Shown here: piece by piece, positions 61,577 through 64,000 of the stretch | Layout: every line of letters starts with the position of its first letter | Position numbering within the stretch: position 1 is the stretch's first letter | Assembly: GCF_900187385.1 (NCBI RefSeq) | Contig: NZ_FYEY01000001.1 | Location: 4,216,001-4,280,000 of the forward strand | From: Streptomyces sp. 2114.4 | GTDB taxonomy: Bacteria; Actinomycetota; Actinomycetes; Streptomycetales; Streptomycetaceae | Length of the DNA stretch: 64,000 nt | Direction of reading: 5' to 3' | Notes under the pieces: generated by a model | Told to the model about the DNA's origin: nothing | What the model saw: the letters and a program-made list of their open reading frames with translations, nothing else | The model's database searches: none | Translations under genes and position numbers: made by a program

Positions 61577-62308
61577 TCAGCCGCGCCGGCGGCGGACCGC
61601 GTAGACGGCGCCGCCACCCACGGCGATCAGGGCCGCGGCGGTGCCGCCGAGCGCCATGGAGGTCGTGGCGGAGGCTCCGGTGCGGGCGAGTTCCTTCTCG
61701 CTCCCGGAGCCCTTGGCGGGGACGGGGGCCGGGCGGGCGGAGGAGCCGGGGCCGTCGCCGCGGGTGCCGGGCGAGGCCGGGGAGGCGCTGGGGCGGGGAT
61801 CGGCGCTGCTCGGCCGCGGGGCCGGGTGGCTGGGTGAGGCGGAGGGGCGGGGCGTGGCGGGGACCCCGGTCGGGGCGCTGGGCGACGGAGAGGCGCTGGT
61901 GGCCGGTGCGGGTGTGGGCCGGGTCCTGCCGTCGGCCGGTCGCGGGGTGGGTGCCTGGGCCGCGGAGCCGGTGTGCGGGCGCGGCTGCGGTGCCCGGTCG
62001 TCGGCCTGTGCGGTACCGGCCACGGACAGCGCGGCCAGCGTGAGCGCCGCGACCAGCCCGGCGCCTACCGCACCGCGCGGACGGGAGCGGGGCCGGAGCG
62101 GGGCGGCGTACGGCCGGAAACCGGCGGACGTGCGGGACGTGCGGGAGGTACGGCTGGACTTCACGGACTTCACGGACTTCACGGTCGGCTGCTCCACGTT
62201 CGTCGACGGGACGGCGCCTGAGGGCGCCCTCACCCGTGACGACGTGCGGCGGGGACGGGGGTTGCCGGGCGGTGCGGAAAATCTTCGCCGGGGCCCGCTT
62301 CCGTGCAC
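61577..62308 (-). CDS. LAXTG sortase-anchored surface protein
   Basis: Up to 243 residues; the start is uncertain because GTG and ATG codons in a short DNA repeat (VKSVKSVKSSRTSRTSRTS) precede the signal peptide GAVGAGLVAALTLAALSVAG with TAQA. The mature part is a Pro/Ser/Thr-rich stalk. The C-terminus has a sorting signal: ELARTGAS, a hydrophobic helix (LGGTAAALIAVGGGAVYAV) and RRRRG. LARTG fits the LAXTG motif used by Streptomyces class E sortases. It lies 38 bases upstream of the ECF sigma gene. Confidence 0.82.
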   Translation of the reverse strand: MHGSGPRRRFSAPPGNPRPRRTSSRVRAPSGAVPSTNVEQPTVKSVKSVKSSRTSRTSRTSAGFRPYAAPLRPRSRPRGAVGAGLVAALTLAALSVAGTAQADDRAPQPRPHTGSAAQAPTPRPADGRTRPTPAPATSASPSPSAPTGVPATPRPSASPSHPAPRPSSADPRPSASPASPGTRGDGPGSSARPAPVPAKGSGSEKELARTGASATTSMALGGTAAALIAVGGGAVYAVRRRRG

Positions 62309-62403
62309 CTCTGGGCCTCCGTGGCCCTCAGCCCTTCGAGCCGATCAGTCCGAGCCGGTACGCCTTCGCGAGTCGGCGGGACTTGGAGTGGGTCGTCTCG
62401 TCA

Positions 62404-62476
62404 GACTCCCCGGGCTGGGGAGTCACCACATGCGCACGCCCGGGGCGGCCTTCGGCAGACCGTCCCGGGCGTGCGC
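62404..62476 (-). terminator. Pair of hairpins beyond the alcohol dehydrogenase gene
   Basis: GACTCCCC/GGGGAGTC (62404-62424, 8-bp stem, 5-base loop) and GCGCACGCCCGGG/CCCGGGCGTGCGC (62432-62476, 13-bp stem, 19-base loop) lie between the alcohol dehydrogenase and the LAXTG gene. The larger one is the likely terminator for the dehydrogenase. Confidence 0.6.
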
Positions 62477-62510
62477 GCCTCCGCCCGGAACCGGGCGGAA
62501 GGCGCTCGTG

Positions 62511-62577
62511 GATCAGGCGGATCAGGCGGATCAGGTGGATCCGATGGGATCCGATGGGATCCGATGGGATCCGATGG
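62511..62577. repeat. Composite tandem repeat: three GATCAGGCG and four GATCCGATGG units
   Basis: Three 9-base units (62511-62537, the last ending GTG) run directly into four perfect 10-base units (62538-62577). The array ends one base before the stop codon of the alcohol dehydrogenase. Both units begin GATC, so one probably derived from the other by slippage. Confidence 0.85.
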
Positions 62578-62578
62578 C

Positions 62579-63634
62579 TCAGATCGTCGAGGTGTCTATC
62601 ACGAAGCGGTAGCGGACATCGCTTGCCAGGACCCGCTCGTACGCTTCGTTGATCTGCTCGGCGCTGATCACCTCGATGTCTGCAGTCAGCCCGTGCTCAC
62701 CGCAGAAGTCGAGCATTTCCTGCGTCTCCGGGATGCCGCCGATCAGCGAGCCGGCGATCGAGCGGCGCCGCGTGAGCAGGGCGAACGGCGCGACGGGCAG
62801 CGGGTTTTCGGGGGCGCCGAGCTGGACCAGGGTGCCGTCGGTGCGCAGCAGTCCGAGGTAGGCGTTCAGGTCCAGGTTGGCGGAGACGGTGTTGACGATG
62901 AGGTCGAAGGTGCCGGCCAGCTCCTCGAACGTGGCCGGGTCGGAGGTCGCGTGGTAGTGGTCGGCGCCCAGCCGCAGGCCGTCGTCCTTCTTGCGCAGCG
63001 ACTGGCTCAGCACGGTGACCTCGGCGCCCATCGCGTGCGCGATCTTCACGCCCATGTGGCCGAGGCCGCCCAGGCCGACGATGGCGACCTTCTTGCCGGG
63101 TCCGGCCTGCCAGTGGGCGAGCGGCGAGTAGAGGGTGATGCCGGCGCACAGCAGCGGCGCCGCGGCGTTCAGCGGGATGCTCTCCGGGATGCGCAGGGCG
63201 TAGTTCTCGTCGACGACGAGGTGGGTGGAGTAGCCGCCGTGGGTGGTCTCGCCGTCCCGGCCGGTCGCGTTGTACGTGCCGACGTTGCCGAGCTCACCGG
63301 TGCAGTACTGCTGCAGGCCGGCCCGGCAGTTCTCGCACTCCCGGCAGGAGTCGACGAAGCAGCCGACGCCGACCCGGTCGCCCGCCTGGTAACGGGTGAC
63401 CTCGGCGCCGACCTCGGCGACCACACCGGCGATCTCATGGCCGGGGACGATCGGGAAGGCTCCGCCGTCGCCCCATTCGGCGCGCACGGTGTGGATGTCG
63501 GAGTGGCAGATACCGGCGTACTTGATGTCGATCAGGATGTCGTGGGCACCCAGCTCGCGGCGCGGAATGGTGATCCGCTCCAGCGGTGCTTTCGGGGCGG
63601 GTGCGGCGTACGCGAAGACGGAGGTGTGGGTCAT
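62579..63634 (-). CDS. Zinc-dependent NAD(P) alcohol dehydrogenase (CAD/YahK-like)
   Basis: 351 residues from the ATG at 63634. Catalytic zinc ligands lie in GICHSDIHTVRAEWG and VPGHEIAGVV. The structural zinc site is CRECENCRAGLQQYC. The Rossmann motif is GLGGLGHMGVKIAHAMG with no basic residue right after, and YHATSDPATFEELAG follows. The layout matches the cinnamyl-alcohol-dehydrogenase/YahK group, usually NADPH-dependent aldehyde reductases. It is divergent from an XRE-type regulator. Confidence 0.93.
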   Translation of the reverse strand: MTHTSVFAYAAPAPKAPLERITIPRRELGAHDILIDIKYAGICHSDIHTVRAEWGDGGAFPIVPGHEIAGVVAEVGAEVTRYQAGDRVGVGCFVDSCRECENCRAGLQQYCTGELGNVGTYNATGRDGETTHGGYSTHLVVDENYALRIPESIPLNAAAPLLCAGITLYSPLAHWQAGPGKKVAIVGLGGLGHMGVKIAHAMGAEVTVLSQSLRKKDDGLRLGADHYHATSDPATFEELAGTFDLIVNTVSANLDLNAYLGLLRTDGTLVQLGAPENPLPVAPFALLTRRRSIAGSLIGGIPETQEMLDFCGEHGLTADIEVISAEQINEAYERVLASDVRYRFVIDTSTI

Positions 63635-63686
63635 GCCACCGAGAATGCGGCGTTCCGTTTGCCGTAACCAGTGCACTCTTGAACGT

Positions 63687-64000
63687 ATGCATGCCGTGCC
63701 TAGTACTGACGGAACCCCCCTCCGGTCCGGTCCGCGGCCGCCGACAGCGGTCATGGACCCGCGAACGGAATTGGGTGAGTTCCTGCGTTCCCGGCGTGCC
63801 CGGCTGCGGCCGCAGGACGTCGGGCTGCCGGAGTACGGCGGGCGGCGCCGGGTGCCGGGGCTGCGCCGGGAGGAGCTGGCGCAGCTCGCCGGGGTGAGTG
63901 TGGCGTACTACATCCGCCTCGAACAGGGCCGTGGCCGCAATGTCTCGTCCGCCGTACTGGACGCCATCGCCACCGCCCTGCGGCTGACCGCCGCCGAGCG
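63687..64000 (+). CDS. XRE/MmyB-like helix-turn-helix regulator (3' truncated by window edge)
   Basis: The first 104 residues are inside the window from the ATG at 63687; an ATG at 63753 is an alternative. The helix-turn-helix is typical of the actinobacterial MmyB-type family: LGEFLRSRRARLRPQDVGLP, VPGLRREELAQLAGVSVAYY and IRLEQGRGRNVSSAVLDAIA. A ligand-binding MmyB domain would be expected beyond the edge. Such genes usually repress the divergent oxidoreductase. Confidence 0.88.
   Translation, partial: MHAVPSTDGTPLRSGPRPPTAVMDPRTELGEFLRSRRARLRPQDVGLPEYGGRRRVPGLRREELAQLAGVSVAYYIRLEQGRGRNVSSAVLDAIATALRLTAAE

Overview
The window is a stretch of a high-GC actinomycete chromosome, almost certainly Streptomyces. 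Third codon positions are nearly all G or C and TTA leucine codons are rare. The gene families are Streptomyces core types: an OsaAB-type hybrid kinase pair, paired SigB/SigF-class sigma factors, a subtilisin-inhibitor-like secreted protein, an LAXTG sortase substrate, and a tadA/upp block. From memory, gene order resembles the part of the S. coelicolor chromosome with sigF, tadA and upp, with an osa-like locus near the left edge. No locus tags could be checked.

Left part (1-18.5 kb): a 5'-truncated RsbW-like ATP-binding protein, a TTA-containing winged-helix protein overlapping a Uma2-family nuclease-like gene, two tiny ORFs, then an osmoadaptation-type signalling locus. That locus is osaB and osaA on the minus strand (4-bp overlap) with a divergent OsaC-like RsbW/PP2C switch protein. 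An acyl-CoA ligase with a palindromic operator follows. Next come a 1,533-residue pseudo-histidine-kinase with degenerate kinase and receiver domains and a linker carrying seven Gly-Arg-Arg-Arg-type motifs, and a secreted SSI-like protein with a His-rich repeat linker.

Middle (18.5-35 kb): three tRNA genes (Ser-GCT, Arg-ACG, initiator Met), each followed by a strong terminator, flank an HD-domain pseudogene and a P-loop kinase-like gene. Then come a quinone-reductase/GlxA-type regulator divergent pair, a DUF2797 protein, an amidohydrolase, an FMN reductase, and an OmpR-type two-component system followed by a GT2-GtrA/GT39 glycosyltransferase pair (YkcC/YkcB-like). A DHA2 MFS pseudogene with an internal deletion and its TetR neighbour close the section.

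Right-middle (35-49 kb): a MarR - DHA2 transporter - YceI operon in which transporter and YceI protein share carboxypeptidase-regulatory-like beta-sandwich domains (four copies in all). There follow an accessory patch of small proteins, tandem minimal GntR regulators with a four-copy 10-bp iteron array, an SMI1/KNR4 protein, a methyltransferase, and a divergent amidohydrolase/MarR pair.

Right part (49-64 kb): sigF and a sigN-like paralogue, small conserved Streptomyces membrane proteins, a divergent pair of TTA-containing genes, tRNA-Ser(CGA), tadA with its partner gene, upp, a LytR_C protein and a ParB-like small protein. A DUF4232 lipoprotein, an ECF sigma / membrane partner / LAXTG-anchored protein locus, and an alcohol dehydrogenase divergent from a truncated XRE regulator end the window.

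No CRISPR array, intact insertion sequence, prophage or biosynthetic cluster was seen. The most interesting signals are the shared beta-sandwich transporter/YceI operon, the GntR iterons, the degenerate giant kinase, the ECF-sortase locus, and the probable bldA-dependent genes marked by TTA codons.
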